From contig OX442321.1 of assembly GCA_949358305.1 (NCBI GenBank), forward strand, positions 682,001-746,000: 64,000 bases of DNA. The letters run 5' to 3'. Below are positions 37,101-48,259 of the stretch, piece by piece (position 1 is the first letter of the stretch; every line of letters begins with the position of its first letter). Position numbers and translations under genes: made by a program. The notes under the pieces were generated by a model. That model saw nothing but the letters and a program-made list of their open reading frames with translations, was not told the origin of the DNA and made no database searches. The stretch comes from Strigamia acuminata. Taxonomy: Eukaryota > Arthropoda > Chilopoda > Geophilomorpha > Linotaeniidae.

Positions 37101-37515
37101 TTGGTTACAATTGAATTTTTTGGCTTAAAAATTGAATTTTTTGGCTTAAAAATTGAATTTTTTGGCTTAAAAATTGAATTTTTTGGCTTAAAAATTGAAT
37201 TTTTTGGCTTAAAAATTGAATTTTTTGGCTTAAAAATTGAATTTTTTGGCTTAAAAATTGAATTTTTTGGCTTAAAAATTGAATTTTTTGGCTTAAAAAT
37301 TGAATTTTTTGGCTTAAAAATTGAATTTTTTGGCTTAAAAATTGAATTTTTTGGCTTAAAAATTGAATTTTTTGGCTTAAAAATTGAATTTTTTGGCTTA
37401 AAAATTGAATTTTTTGGCTTAAAAATTGAATTTTTTGGCTTAAAAATTGAATTTTTTGGCTTAAAAATTGAATTTTTTGGCTTAAAAATTGAATTTTTTA
37501 GCCAAAAATTGAATT
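37101..37515. repeat. 21-bp minisatellite (about 18 copies)
   Basis: Near-perfect tandem copies of AAAATTGAATTTTTTGGCTT plus one base. Because 21 is a multiple of three, the array is open in frame and would spell KIEFFGL repeatedly, but the frame lacks a credible start context or partner exons. Confidence 0.95.
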
Positions 37516-39190
37516 TTTTAAAGACAACTGTTAGCTCACAATCAGAAATATATGTTGTCCAAATTGCGCCGTTATTGTTATTTGTTACAAAAAGATATGT
37601 TAGCTACTATTGCACACTACTCACACTTGCCCTTCATATTATCTGAAGCATTAATATTTTATTAGCACACAACTCATATTTGAAAAAATGATTTGCAGAT
37701 CACGTTTCCACTTAAGTGCAACGTCGAGAATTCCATTAGAAGTTTCGTCCTCGGTAATGGGAGCAACTGTTTAAAAATCAAACAAACAGAGAGTAGGTGC
37801 ATATTGACTTTACGAGAAGTGAAAACACCCTGAAAACTTATTTAGCATGCACAAGCAAAGTAAATATAACGACAACAAAAGATTGAAAACATTATTTGAG
37901 GGTGTTGATTTTAAAAAACATATTCACAAACAAAACAAACAAATTTGTGGGACAAGGAAGGAGAAAATAAACGACAATACCCTCAGGATTAAAATCTCTA
38001 ATAAGCAGGAGAGGAAAAAAAGAAAAACGAAAAATAACAATTCGCAATTTGAAAAGAAAGATTTCTCCGGAGAACTGCACGGAATCGGTCAACAAAGCAA
38101 GAACACAAATGTGTATAATGGCTGAAGAAGCAACAACATTGCCGAGCTTCAAACACGTTAAACAAACATTAGAGAATCGTCCAGGAGCAATCCATAATTT
38201 CACTTTGCAATTCAGTACAAAGAGAATAATGAAAATGGTTCGAAGACGGGTTTGGAGAGCAGCCGCTAACTTTCCCATTAGCTTTTCCTGCTAAAATTGA
38301 CAAATGTTTGTCTTTGGTTACTAGGAATTAGTTCTTTAATTAGCCAGAGATTTAGTCAAGCACTTTGGAATCAATTTGAAAACACTTATAGCAATGTAGA
38401 AGCATGGCGTCGTTGCACGTGCTTAACGGAGCATCGGCACTCGACAGCGGATCATGTTTTAATATCTTGGAGAATGATAGGAAAAGCATGCAATAAGGAG
38501 CTGGTCAACAACTAATTCGATTGGCTGCTCAGCAAGTAACTAAATATATTGAAGCAGTTTGCTACGTTCTTCATTCAGAAGATCTACGATTGCTTTTTAT
38601 TTTAAGATTTATATCAAATAACCTATATTGCATTAAAAAAAATGCAATCAAATGTGTAAAAGATTATGTAAACCTGTTGAAAATTGGAAAAAAAAAGGTC
38701 GAAAAGTTTGAAAAGTGGAAGGTAACGAGTAAACAAGAGTTAAAAAGGTTTAAAACGGGTAAAGAACATTCGGCGCGTTCAAAGTTTCGGTATTTACGGT
38801 TTCTATAAACGGAATGGCATCAAAAACGGCCAAAAGCCATCACAAAAAAACCGCAAAAACTAAAACCATGACTGGTTTATGAATCGGTTTATGCCGGGAT
38901 TTAGTTTTCACAACCAAATTCAAAATGGCTTCCTCGAACGTTAGATCAACGAATCAGACTTTCAAGTGTTATAAACACTTTCGGTTGAAGCATCCACCTC
39001 CCAAAATGTGAGTGAATGCTAAATTATGTTTAAATATTTGGCCACAACCACAATTCGTTGGTTCAATGAAAGAAATGGACTTTTCATGCACCGGAACCAA
39101 AAATGATACAACAAACAGGCCTAAAAACGAACTCATTCATGGTAAATTAGGCATGGTTTTACGTACTATTTTATATTATAAACTGAAACT
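37516..39190. other. Spacer with short orphan ORFs and a duplicate segment
   Basis: About 37645-37785 is repeated directly at about 41990-42125 (AAGCATTAATATTTTATT, GATCACGTTTCCACTTAAG). Short plus-strand frames at 38049-38294, 38297-38515 and 38521-38808 follow each other. The first (KARTQMCIMAEEATTLPSF) faintly recalls MULE/FLYWCH-type transposase fragments, but I cannot support a family. Confidence 0.35.
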
Positions 39191-40310
39191 TTGAACGCAA
39201 CGCACCTATTGGTAAAATGGGATGAAAACGCGTGAAAATAGGTTCGAAACGGCGATGAAACTGGTAAAAGAAGACGTGTAAAAACTAGTTAAAAATAGAA
39301 AAAAAAAGCCCGTAAAAATGGTTTAAATTGAAAAATATCGAAATATGCATTCTCAATTTTTGATAATTTGATTAAAATTTTGATTAAAATCGCCTGACCC
39401 CTAGACCCTAACCACAACAAAGACACGCCAACATGTCCAAACTTTAGCGCACGCATTCCAATTTCCAATCAAGTGAGCCGTGAATCCAATTTTTCCACTC
39501 GCGAACTTCGTAATGACATAATTGCTCCGACAATCACTCCGTAACGAACCCATCAAAGGGGTTTCATAAGTGACACGCTGAAATAATTATTACGATTGTG
39601 ACGATTATTGTGACGATTATTGTACCGAAATGATTATCACGTGACCTGTGCGGATCAATCACATGAATAATCACTTCAGCGCTTATTTATAATCATCTGA
39701 AAAGGAATTTTTAGTGCGCAAGAATGCTTAAACTAAGGAAAAGAGAGTTTGTTGTAAATTATTAAATAAATAAAAATAAATAAAATAAAATAATATAAAA
39801 TAAAAGTCATTTGACATGCAGAATAATCACTTGGACCTGGCTTGGGTGATTGTGGTTATTGGAACAATCACTTCATCATTTCCACACCATTGCTCCGCAC
39901 TTTTCAAATCACCAACAAACTTTAACGACATCATCATCATCATCAAACAAATTGAACAATTAATTTCCCGCAAACCTTAAGTGCATTTCGTTACCTGGCG
40001 CGATGTTGATGCAGAAAAAGATGAAAACAAATCTCATGCTGCCAATAATAATAATAATTCAAGAGCACCAAGTCATCCCGTTGACAGCGACTATGACTGC
40101 GAAGAGTGCGAGCATCATACCATCAGCATCACAGCGTGCACGTGCACGGTGCGCTACTTAGCAACCGATGCGCAGCTTCCCTTCTCCGCCACATCAAACC
40201 CAACGCATGCGCGTCGACATAAATGATCAAAACAAGCCAATGATTTCAATAGATTTTTCGCTCACTTTATTATTAAGCAAACAAACAAAAACATAATTAA
40301 TTTAATTAAA
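39191..40310. repeat. Segmental duplicates related to 42.2-42.9 kb and 50.7-51.1 kb
   Basis: About 39195-39520 and 39905-40230 match about 42235-42575 and 42585-42860 in the same orientation. About 39740-40310 also matches about 50735-51085, the 3' flank of EXOSC3, including CACTTTATTATTAAGC and the region up to its stop codon. The copies differ by small indels (for example ATC and AAT microsatellite lengths) and one larger deletion in the 42-kb copy. No complete ORF is conserved between copies, so they are treated as non-coding duplicates. Confidence 0.75.
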
Positions 40311-41000
40311 ACATGTGGTGAACGCGCCAATTTTCCACGTGAATTCCGACGACCCGGAAACGGTTACGGAAGGAATAGTAGAAGAGACAATTGCACCAAT
40401 GGTTGCGACTAAAGCTAAGTACTCGTAAGACTTTCAGACTTTGAATATTCAGAGTCTGAATTTTCAGGTTGTCACGCCGCAAACGAAATGATTCCGCGTG
40501 TGTTTTTGGCTGTGTCTTTCCGTGTGCGAAAATTGTTTGGTACACACACAATCCGTGCACGTGTTGTAATTAGAAATAGCGACCACTTTTACAAAATGTT
40601 GTAGTTTGATTGTGCAAAATAAATGGATTACAGTATTTTTAAATTAATACAGTAATTAATAATAAATTTTAAAATAAATTAATCAAACATTTTTAGTATT
40701 ACCTGTCTTTGTATTCAGAATCCACCTCCGCCTTGTGTACGACTGGTCAAGATAGATTGCATTACCACAATGCATTCTGGGTACTCAGAATTTGTTTGTG
40801 CACGGAAACAATTTAATTTTTCCGTGCACCATCACTGCCGGAAAGAATAGAATTCCGGTCGCCTGAAAGTTTCCGTAAGCAGAACTATGTGTACCACGTC
40901 GACCAAAACTTCTGGCCAATCACGAAAAGTGACCATTCCGTGCACGGAATCAGGTCATGTGTACTTAGCTAAGGAATACTTACAAAACTTACTTGTAAAG
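40311..41000. other. Spacer, unexplained
   Basis: A minus-strand frame at 40306-40560 exists but has no family match. The word TTCCGTGCACGG recurs several times between 40795 and 40960. No repeat family or gene was assigned. Confidence 0.35.
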
Positions 41001-41997
41001 CCACAACCTGGAACTCATGGCTGCAGATCGAAAAGATGAATCTCTTCACCGCAACTTTTATATCTAAAATATAATAAATAAAATATGAAAATAAATTTAA
41101 TCCAATAAAATCTAAATAGTATATTTACTGAATGGGATATTCAAATTTAAGATAACTTGTAGCAACACATTTTCCAATCATTTCAACGTTTCGGTATAAA
41201 TTCATTAGTGTGTTGTTTTTGTATTCCGGGACTGCGCATAATTGCATTATTTTGTTCACGTAAGATGGCGGCGTGGTTGAGGAAATGTTTGCCAAGCTAA
41301 TAGATGGATGGATTTTAATGAATGAATTGTCGGTTTTAGGCTCCCGAACACTACAGCACTCGTCCCGAGCGTTTTCTTCAACTGGGCAACCATTGTGTAG
41401 AAAAGTTTTTTAAACGTGTTAAAAAATAAATTGTTATAAATTGTTAAGAATACATATTCTTTTCCTAGATTTTTCGGAGCCCCATCAGAACACCGAAATT
41501 ACTCTGAAAAATGAAAAAAAATAAAATAAATTTTATTGATAAATGTAAGTAAGTAAAAAATGAAGTAAAAAATACTTACAAACCGAATGAAAAAGTTGCA
41601 AGCTGGACAAACTATTGCTGGAACAAGAAATCGTTAACAGGATCAAATCTTACTGGCAGTGGGTTAAAAGTATGAATTATTTCTTCGCATCCTCTGCATC
41701 TAAAACGAAGAAAATATAAATACAAATTTAAGATAATGGAATATCCGATTAGAAGAAATCCTGTTGCCACTTGCCACAGATTTTTCAACCATTTCAAGGT
41801 TTCGATATAAATTCATTAGTGAGTCGTTGTTCAAATCCGCGTCTCTGCTTAGTTGAATTATTCTGGCAACGTAACATAAATTGCGGCGCGAATGAGGAGA
41901 GTGATAGGAATTCCAAGCTTTCAGCTGTGAGATCAATTATTTGAACGCATGTGGGGAGAACGTTTGCTCCTGGTGCTGCCATGAGAAGATGAAGCAT
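41000..41997 (-). other. Two paralogous sets of exon-like sequences on the minus strand (unknown gene or relic)
   Basis: Set 1: an open frame at about 41163-41410 reads ...PPSYVNKIMQLCAVPEYK then NNTLMNLYRNVEMIGKCVA, followed downstream (about 41000-41066) by an exon-like piece after TATTTTAG reading YKSCGEEIHLFDLQ. Set 2: about 41755-41900 reads NLCYVARIIQLSRDADLN then NDSLMNLYRNLEMVEKSVA, followed (about 41650-41705) by CRGCEEIIHTFNPLP after GTTTTAG. Both the shared LMNLYRN.EM..K.VA motif and the cysteine-bearing second piece are conserved between sets, which supports past coding function. Set 1 has a stop in the small exon. No family is recognised. It could be a tandemly duplicated small gene or its remains. 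Confidence 0.4.
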
Positions 41998-43990
41998 TAA
42001 TATTTTATTCGCACAGAACTCATATTTGAAAAAATGATTTGCAGATCACGTTTCCACTTAAGTGCAGCGTCGAGAACTCCATTAGAAGTTTAGTCCTCGG
42101 TAATGAAGCAACTGTTTAAAAATCAAACAAACATTGAGACTACAGCCACTTGAACTGTGCATGTTGACTTTACGATAAGTGAAAATACCCTAAAAACGTA
42201 TTAGCATGTGGTCAAAAAGGCAAGAACACAAATGTGTATTACGGCATAAATCGAAACTTTGAACGCATCTATTGTAAAAATGGGATGAAAACGTGTGAAA
42301 ATAGGTTTGAAGCGGCGATGAAACTGGCAAAAAATAGAAAAAAAAGCATGTAAAAATAGTTTAAAATGTAAATATCGAAATGTGAATCTTTGAATTTTTG
42401 ATATTTTGATTTTCGGCAAAATCTTAACGCTGGATTAAAATTGCCTGACCCCTAGGCCGTAACCACAACAAAGGGCCGCCAACATGTGCAAACGTCAGCG
42501 CTCGCAATCAGGTGAGGCGTAAATCCAATTTTTCCACTCGCCAACTTCGTAATGACATAATTGCTCCGAGAATCAGTCCAAACTTTAACGACATCATCAT
42601 CAAACAAATTGAACAATTAATTTCTCGCAAACCTTACGTGCATTTCGTTACCTGGCGCGATGTGGACGCAGAAAAAGATGAAAACAAATCTCATGCTGCC
42701 AATAATAATATTTCAAGAGCACCAATTCATCCCGTTGACAGCGACTATGACTGTATCACAGCGTGCACGTGCACGGTGCGCTACTTTAGCAACCGATGCG
42801 CAGCTTCCCTTCCCTTCTCCGCCACATCAAACCCAACGCATGCGCGTCGCGATAAATGATCACAACAGCATTTGGCTCAACCATCTACAGTCAACAGTAA
42901 AACAGTCTAGTGTTAGTTTGGGGATACAAAAGGTTGGAAATCCCCAATCCAACGATGAAATAATGTATCCCTATGTTTACAGAGACATTTTAGAAAGAAA
43001 TCTTGACGAATAAAAAAATATTGGTGTTGGTTGTTGCAACGAGACAACAACCAAAAACATACAACGAAATTTGCGCGAGAGTATTTCAGACCAAAAAAAA
43101 TCAGACAACTTTAATGGCCTTCTCAGTTATTTTAACCTTAATCTAATTGAACATTTACGATATTAATTCTTGATTTGGAACAAATAGTTCCTCTCAGAGT
43201 TCTAGAAAAAACGTTCCATGGTTGAAATTAGCAATTTTTGAAGATTGGTCTAAAATATCTCCATTTGTGCTACTGAAATTGCTTGAAAGTATGGCTGAAT
43301 GATTGAAAGCAATACTACAGGTTAAAGGAGGGTCAACAAAGCCTTAGCAGACATTGTTGTAAGGTTTCTCGATGGTAAACAGATGAGTTTGCAAACTTAC
43401 TTTTGCCTCTTACTTTTTGATGTCACTTCACAAAAAATTTGTAAAAAATTTGTATCTGGGCCAACACAGCCACCTGAGTGTGCCGACAACAATCGGATTT
43501 TTCGGCCAATGGGAGAGCGACAGGAATGCTGTCCTTAGTCGCCTGTCTTCACGATTATGAACAATTCGAACGAGGATCCATGCCACTTTATGTTGAGAAC
43601 CATTTTTGCGACCACGCGTGTCTGTGAATCGAGTTGGAGAACTTTGTGCAACTTCTGAACCCAATGGTAAGCCCATATAAATCCAATTGCCATTCTAAAC
43701 CAAGTAAACTAGGGAATTCATGAGGATTTACGATCCAAAGAAAATAAATCCACGTACAATTTTCTTCTTCACGTACAATTTATTTCACGTCACATCGAAT
43801 AAAATTATTGTTGAATTTTAAACAAAGATATCGTATTCATGTCTCTCACATTGCCTAGGACTATTTTAATGTCTGCGAATAATCGCTACAATAACCATTT
43901 GAATTAAATAAAATAAAATTGAAAAAGCCAAATCTTATCTTTATTTGCTAATTTGTGCAAGTTTTCCACAATTTGAATGTTGAGACTCAC
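41998..43990. other. Spacer with duplicates; no supported gene
   Basis: About 41990-42125 duplicates 37645-37785 and about 42235-42860 duplicates 39195-40230. From 42870 to 43990 no repeat or exon is supported. A minus frame at 43428-43676 (RGRKNGSQHKVAW, NREDRRLRTAFLSL) vaguely recalls the DNA-binding part of Tc1-type transposases. Confidence 0.4.
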
Positions 43991-44404
43991 ACATTTCTTG
44001 GGCATTGCCAAGTAAGAACACAATAAACACTAACCACACAACTTACTGGAAAAATTATTATTTTTAAACTCTTTATTTATTTACCGCAAATATACAAATT
44101 TCAAGTTCAAGTTCTTAGATTTTATGTAAGTGTTAATGTTTTCACGAACTGACAAATTCATCCCTTGAATTATTTTTAATAAAATAATAAAATAAATTGA
44201 TAATAAAATTTTATTCCAAGTAGTGATTTATTCAAAAAAGCGTTTTTCTCTAAAGCCTGTTGAGAGGTGGCCGTACATAATTAGATTTGTCAGGAAACAC
44301 TGGTCAATTGCATTGTCGTATGATGAGTCTTATGATGCAGTTTACCGAATTATAACCCCTAGAGTCCTAGACATTCGCCATTAATAATAATCGAAGTTGC
44401 GACA

Positions 44405-44525
44405 TTCTACACGGTGTAACATTCCTCGGTTGAAACTGATGCACAGTCACGTAGCAACGACAGCACGCCACCTTGAGGCAACAAGACAAAACAAACATCA
44501 AGATTTTCATTCATCTTTTATTGTT
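44405..44525 (-). pseudogene. Fragment of Ly6 exon 3 (minus strand)
   Basis: Reading the minus strand, CTTGTTGCCTCAAG is followed by GGCGTGCTGTCGTTGC and on to the codons for RDCASVS, matching copy A exon 3 and the intron end before it (AGATGAATGAAAAT). Similarity ends after about 60 exon bases, where it joins an unrelated segment shared with 36.7 kb. It is a truncated relic. Confidence 0.75.
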
Positions 44526-44964
44526 CTCTGCCTTGCTTTAAGTAGCTTTAAAAGGCAGGAGCACTGACAAGTGAGTGGGTTTTCATCAAATCCTTAAAGG
44601 AAACAATATAAAAACTCTTAGTTAATTGGTGAAAAACGCAAAATTTCTTTTTTTTTAACACATTTCAATGGTGTAATTTAACCCCAAAAAGGTGCCTAAT
44701 AAGGACAATAAATAGGTATGTACTACATCCATGGCTTTATTTCTCCCAGTCTACAATCCGTATACAGTACAAACAAATATTTGTCATCATTTCTTGCAAT
44801 TATCCAGCTTTGCGGTAATCGCATTGTTATCGTTAGCATCTACTGTACGTTCGACTCACGATTACGCGGTTACGTTCTGAATACGTAATCCTATAGCACT
44901 ACATAAACTTGCCATCTGATCTTAGATTTTATTCATCTCTCGTGATCCAAGTATAGTTCGCAAC

Positions 44965-46316
44965 ATGCCAGTCCGGAAATCAGCGCTTAGTCTCGAGAAA
45001 TTGTGTTTGCAAATAGTTTGCACTCATTTCGATAGTTTTCAAACACAACTGGCGAAGCAACCTTCGGTAATTATTTCCAACGTATATCAATGTCTCCGTG
45101 AGAACTTTAACTGGTGTACACGAATACGCGTCGATGCCAAGGTTTTCATCCATCCTGACACCAAATCATTTCATTTTTTCGAAATGTTAAAACAACCCTT
45201 GTATCCTTGTCTGTTAGATCAAATTGGACAAAAATGTAGGAACCTTTTACATTTAGACCTGATGTCGGAGGTTTTCTTCAATGCGAAAATTTTACCTGAA
45301 TATATGGTTGAACTGTTTCAGCAATTGCCACATCTTCAGCGGTTCAGGCCTAATAGAGCGGAATGCTCGGATGAAGTTCTAGCTGCAATTGGTAAAAATT
45401 GTTTACAATTACGACATCTGGACTTAATGCGCTGCAGAAATGTGACTAATAATGGGCTCTGCGCTTTAAGTGATTGCAAGAGATTGCAATACTTGGATAT
45501 TTACTGGTGTTCTGTCACAGCCGAGGGCTGTTTTGACATTCTAAATCAACTGCCTCTTTTAAAAACGTTTCGACACCGATGCTGGACAGATTTATTTACT
45601 ATGTTAAAACAACAATTCAACAATTCGGAGAAAATATCATTACATACTTATTCCATCAAAGACATATATGTAGACTTTGTAAACAATACGGAAGATATCA
45701 CCATTCTGACCACCATTTTCCCAAATTTATCCCGGAAGATATCACCATTTTCCCAAATTTATCCAGCCTAGAGTTATATTCATCGACGAGCCTGGATTTA
45801 AATTTTCTGTTGGCGCGGGCAAAACGATTAACTAGTCTAATACTCGATGGTTTTGAATTAGTTAATGTTAGACTGATTAATTATTATTGCCCACAGTTAA
45901 AATATTTTCGGTTACGCGGATGTTCGATTTTGAACACTGAAAATATGGATGATTTACCTAAGCATTCGTTCAAAAACCTATATCTTCTGGGCATATCATG
46001 TGAACATATTACCGAATCGCAGATGAAAGCGTTGATTCTACAAAGTCCGAATTTAAACCATTTAACTGTCGCATATTGTCAAACACTTACTGAACTAGAT
46101 GAATTGAATGCACTTAAAAATCTAAAAAGTGTAGAATTTTTGATTTGTGATTCAATTAATCGAGGGACGATCATCAAGTTATTAAAAATGCAAAATTCAA
46201 TTAAGTTATTAAAACTACTAGGATGTTTAAATTTCTCAGTTGATGAAGAAATTACCCGAGAAATTGAGACTTGCATAAAATCTAAGAACTTGTGTGTGAA
46301 GCTTGAATGTAGGTAA
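44965..46316 (+). pseudogene. Leucine-rich-repeat (F-box/LRR-like) protein gene interrupted by a frameshifting partial duplication
   Basis: An intronless reading frame starts at ATG 44965 (MPVRKSALSLEKLCLQIVC) and runs through AMN1/FBXL-type leucine-rich repeats (LRHLDLMRCRNVTNNGLCAL, LQYLDIYWCSVTAEGC). At about 45685-45760 a segment of about 44 bp is partly duplicated (GGAAGATATCACCATT occurs twice), shifting the frame. Frame 1 then ends at 45771, while the homologous continuation (IFPNLSSLELYSSTSLDLNF ... NLCVKLECR) continues in another frame to 46316. Without the duplication the product would be about 435 aa. The N-terminal LSLEKLCLQIV helix is F-box/ZYG11-like but not certain. Rescue by a 95-nt intron (45679-45773) is formally possible. 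The two inverted repeats around it and its single-exon form suggest a mobile or retrocopied history (inference). Confidence 0.6.
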
Positions 46317-46620
46317 ATAAAATAAAGAATTTAAAAATAATAGCACTTTTTCCAGTAAGTTGTGTGGTTGGTGTTTGTTGTGTTCTTACTTGGTATAAAG
46401 TTTATTGGAAGAGATAAGATCTATTATCTTATCTTTTTTGCTAGTTCTAGTTTAACTTTATTCCTGTCGTATACTACAATGCAATTGACCAGTGTTTCCT
46501 GACAAATCTAATTATCTACTCCCACCTCTCAATAGGCTTTAGAGAAAAACGCTTTTTTGAATAAATCATCACTTGGAATAAAATTTTATTATCAATTAAT
46601 TTTATTAAAAATAATTCAAG

Positions 46621-47850
46621 GTACAGTATGTTAAAGTATATTATCATTTTAGATGCATGACACGCAGGAAACCAATCGAACTAAATGTAAAACTTTCATT
46701 GCTTGATGAACTTAACGGTGATCCATCTTGATCACTTGATGTCCAATGTGTCCAAACGCTGTAGTGTTGGAATAATAAATGGCACAGGTTAATAAACTTT
46801 AGCAAAAAATCGTCAGATCGGCAGATTTGTTGAGGTGTGCTTGACGGTGAGCAAATAGTGCGGTTTATAATGGATGAGAATCAAGAACTGAGAGTAAGTG
46901 AGTCTGTTGTTTGTTATTTTGTTGTTATTTTTTAGAATTGTTGATTTGAAGATTGTTTAGAAAAATCTGTTACCATCATCTGCGTGATTGTGCTTTTGCT
47001 CTTGATTATTTGCATTATTGCAGTGTGTTCGAACCATTTACATTTTCGTCAATGCTCTTGATATATCTATACTTTTTTTATTCCAATAAAGTTATAAAAA
47101 TATCTGGAAAAGTAGACAGAGAAGATGACCTGGTCATTCCAAGGGACAGCAATTTGCAAACTATACTGTAATTATCTTTGATAATCTTAAAAATTTGATG
47201 ACATTGATCGGAAATTAATCTTGCTTTGTATATTCAATTTATTCAATTTTATTCAATTTTATTCAATTCATTCAATTTTATTCAATTTTTTAAATAAATA
47301 AATAATTATTGTTTTAAGCTGGCCGAACAGTTCGGTTCCTTGACCACAGTTACTATTTCTAGCCGCAGGACGATGCTACGTGTAAACATCAAACATGACA
47401 GCATAAACGACTGCAACAAGTATTTTATGGTTGCAAAAAAAATCACATCAGCACCATTCCAACACAAATTTAAAGAATATATTTTTATATGAAATAATGC
47501 GATGTTTCTGTCCTGGTTTATCAAGCTAAAAATCAAAAAGAGTAAAACGAGTGTCTCGGTCTCATTTGCAAATTTGATCGACATTTCTAACTCATTTTTA
47601 AAAATCTTTTTTCAGTCCAATGAATTGCGTGAAAATCACGATAATGAGATTGGGTGTTGATCGCCATATACTCCAATGGAAAAGTCTACCGCCAAATACT
47701 CAAAACAGCAAATCCATTCAATTATTTATTTATTTATTTGGCATTTCAATGGAGTAAAAGAAGGTTACACAATTTTTTGAGTACTGACAAGTGAGTAAAT
47801 AGTCATGAATACGACGGTGTAGGTGTCGGCAGTGGAACCGGCACTTGGAT
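46621..47850. other. Spacer with an inverted duplicate of 31.6-31.85 kb
   Basis: About 47470-47660 is related in reverse complement to about 31640-31850. There are short runs of TTCAATTTTA at 47235-47290. No coding exon was supported. Confidence 0.45.
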
Positions 47851-48259
47851 GCAGAGCAGTCAAAAATGGTGTCTCAAACTTCAGAGGGGAGGTCGTTCCA
47901 AAAATTGATATTCAAACGAACGAGATTTTAGTAACCACCTGTTTCTACTTCGGTATTGCTGCGGTAATGTGGCAGTAAAGTAATGCTCGTCCTGCACAAC
48001 GAGACTGGAAATTGAAAAACGACTGTGGCTCTACCGCCGATACAAGAGAGAGACTAAAAAGGCCAAAGTAGGAACCTCGGTAAGAACGGATGGAACGGAA
48101 CAATTTTGTCGTTAATTAGCGAAATAAAATAGTTTTTTTTTCGCTTGGTTTATTTTGATTTACAGTAGACAAGTTGAAACAAATATTGAAACAAAAACCA
48201 CAAGCACTAGCCGCGATAAATAAAGTCGGTTGCCATGGTTACAGCCCGGTTGATCACAC

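Larger units (their letters stand above)
44164..46620. repeat. Inverted-repeat-flanked unit containing an LRR gene
   Basis: About 44164-44320 (from CTTGAATTATTTTTAAT through AACACTGGTCAATTGCATTG) is the reverse complement of about 46475-46620, with roughly 10-15% mismatch by eye. Between the arms lie a Ly6 exon 3 relic, the 44.5-44.9 kb duplicate block and the LRR ORF. A second inverted pair (about 43995-44075 and 46340-46410, GTGTGGTTGGTGTTTG-type words) does not nest properly with the first, so the unit is rearranged rather than a simple transposon. Confidence 0.6.

Noticed and set aside
38049-38808. Successive short ORFs as a possible MULE/FLYWCH relic
   Set aside because: No zinc-finger or transposase core motif is visible. 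The similarity is too vague to name.
39981-42859. Repeated frame MHFVTWRDVDAEKDENKS
   Set aside because: It occurs in two duplicate segments but with different indels and no shared start or end. It is probably duplicated non-coding DNA.
43428-43676. Possible Tc1-type transposase fragment (NREDRRLRTAF)
   Set aside because: The resemblance is limited to a few residues. No catalytic DDE motif or inverted ends were found nearby.
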